Shown here piece after piece: positions 62,801-64,000 of a stretch of 64,000 bases of DNA. Source of the DNA: Smittia aterrima (taxonomy: Eukaryota; Arthropoda; Insecta; Diptera; Chironomidae). Every line of letters begins with the position of its first letter. Position 1 is the first letter of the stretch. The notes below the pieces were generated by a model that saw nothing but the letters and a program-made list of their open reading frames with translations, was not told the DNA's origin and did not search any database. The stretch covers positions 7,874,001 to 7,938,000 of the forward strand of contig CP093831.1 in NCBI GenBank assembly GCA_033063855.1, given 5' to 3'. The translations under genes were made by a program, and so were the position numbers.

Positions 62801-63783
62801 ATCACATGTGTAAGAGCCATAGTTATCGAAACAGACTCCATTGTTTTGACAAGGGTTTCTAGCGCACTCGTCGATGTTTTTCTGGCAAAGACTTCCAGTG
62901 TATCCAGTTCGCGTACAGTCGCAGGAAAATCCGCCAATCTCATCAGTGCAAATGCCATTGTTTTGACATGGCTGAGACTCGCAATCGTTAAAGTTCGTCT
63001 CGCATCTAATGCCGAAGAATCCGTCTAAGCATTGACATTCAAATGTTTTGCTGTTGGGTGGAACTCGACACGTTCCGTTATTGAAGCATGGGCTCTTCTC
63101 GCACAATGGATGAGAGTCGACGGGCGTCTCACAAAAGTTACCGGTAAACTCACTTGAGCAGAAACATTTATAATTTCCAATTCGATCTTCTTCGCAGGTT
63201 CCGCCGTTTCTGCATGGATTCTTTTCGCATGGCGATCCCAAATCTTTGTCACAGTTCTTGCCGCTGTAACGAGCTGGGCAATGACATTCGTACTCATCCG
63301 TTCGTGATGTACATTGACCATGCATGCAAGGGAAGTTCAAGCAATGATCGACGAGCTCACGAATGAGAACATCGTGATCTGGGTTACATTGACCTGGCGC
63401 GAGAGGGCATGAGCCAAATAGAACGCCTTCAACTGAGATCTCTGTGTGGTTAAACATCAAACCAGGTCCATGCAGAAGACATCCAGAAAACTGACGGCCT
63501 AAAATCAAAACCGCAGCTTCGTTCTTGATCTCTTGATCGGTGAGAAAATCTCTGTTGTATGTTGAGTTGGCCACAACAATTGAATGTCTGTCGATGATCA
63601 GATTTAAGCTTCCCAATCTATACATGAATTGGATTGTATGCCACTGATTGTCTAGCAGCTTCACTGGTATTCTCGCCTCCACTCGGCTCTGTTGAGGAAG
63701 ATTCAGCGCAATCGTTAATCCCTCTTTCAAAACCGTCACGATTAATTCATGGCGCATGTAGGTCTGCGACAATATCTCGCCGC
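56868..63783 (-). CDS. crb: Crumbs, apical polarity transmembrane protein (5' exons outside)
   Basis: Nine exons in phase: 62590-63783, 62057-62212, 61041-61903, 60797-60989, 60630-60739, 57804-60561, 57381-57750, 57154-57322 and 56868-57095. They encode 2012 residues, close to full-length insect Crumbs; the acceptor at 63784 shows that the signal-peptide exons lie beyond the window. From N to C: a laminin-G-like domain, some 25-28 EGF repeats (many calcium-binding, as IDECESNPC), with three more laminin-G domains interleaved within 57804-60561. A transmembrane helix (AIIVVPIIVGLLAICGIVL) and a short cytoplasmic tail follow. The tail has the FERM-binding RGTYSPS and the C-terminal PPPEERLI, the PDZ ligand for Stardust/PALS1; this settles the name. 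The exon at 60797-60989 carries an EGF repeat with a long insertion between its cysteines. The protein marks the apical membrane of epithelia and photoreceptors. The intron continues to 64000. Confidence 0.96.
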
Positions 63784-64000
63784 CTATAAATAGAGAAAGG
63801 AGAAATCTTAGTTGAGAACTCTTCTTCAGTTGATTATGATTGATTAAAATTAGAAAACAATTAATCTTTTTAGTTGCTTTGTTGCTTGCCGTCGATCAAT
63901 TGTTTCGTTATTAGACCGTAAAACGAGAAAAAGAAACGTGAAACAAAACTACGCGCTCGCTTATGTAATAATTTCCACTCGAAGTCATGAGCGACTAGAA

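Noticed and set aside
1..64000. tRNA, rRNA, CRISPR array, transposase or reverse transcriptase
   Set aside because: No T-loop/anticodon arrangement, rRNA core, regularly spaced repeats or mobile-element protein motif was seen in either strand. Covariance-model scans were not possible.

Overview
The window is eukaryotic nuclear DNA, AT-rich, with short introns (mostly 50-130 bp, GT..AG). Its gene families (a Dpr immunoglobulin protein, Crumbs, an insect laccase, a DUF1091 secreted protein, an alpha-esterase-type carboxylesterase, Borealin) point to a dipteran insect. The compact introns and the paired LRR-BTB genes suggest a nematoceran fly, perhaps a non-biting midge (Chironomidae). The order is well supported; the family is inference. 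I rebuilt exon-intron structures by hand from splice sites and phase continuity.

Layout. 1-1798 (+): 3' part of a cytosolic carboxypeptidase of the CCP6/AGBL4 type. 1868-3989 (-): an M13 neprilysin-like protein, tail to tail with it and without the zinc-protease motifs. 4440-5582 (+): LRR-BTB gene 1, followed by a relic of a third copy at 5718-5854. 11017-12169 (+): Borealin. 18373-19039 (-): DUF1091 secreted protein. 31140-32420 (+): LRR-BTB gene 2. 35570-38088 (+): Dpr-family two-Ig cell-surface protein. 38837-41304 (-): secreted leucine-rich-repeat protein, tail to tail with dpr. 46327-48165 (+): carboxylesterase. 53896-56168 (-): laccase-like multicopper oxidase. 56868-63783 (-): crumbs, complete at the C-terminus and lacking only its 5' exons.

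More than half of the window is non-coding, in blocks of roughly 4 to 12 kb (5.6-11.0, 12.2-18.4, 19.0-31.1, 41.3-46.3, 48.2-53.9 kb). I found no transposase, reverse transcriptase, tRNA, rRNA or CRISPR array. The most notable structure is a set of inverted repeats. A 1.4-kb block at 29463-30858 recurs inverted at 48326-49696, near 98-99% identical in its inner part, and brackets 17.5 kb holding four genes. An adjacent block at 29045-29389 recurs inverted at 20249-20612.

The genes do not form one pathway. They cover microtubule tail modification (CCP6), mitosis (Borealin), synaptic recognition (Dpr), epithelial polarity (Crumbs), oxidation chemistry (laccase), ester hydrolysis, and rapidly evolving insect families (neprilysin-like, LRR-BTB, DUF1091). 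The most unusual findings are the promoter module shared by the LRR-BTB genes and their decayed third copy, the long inverted repeats, the pseudo-neprilysin, and introns that stay open in frame, one of which would encode a membrane-like segment inside an LRR protein.
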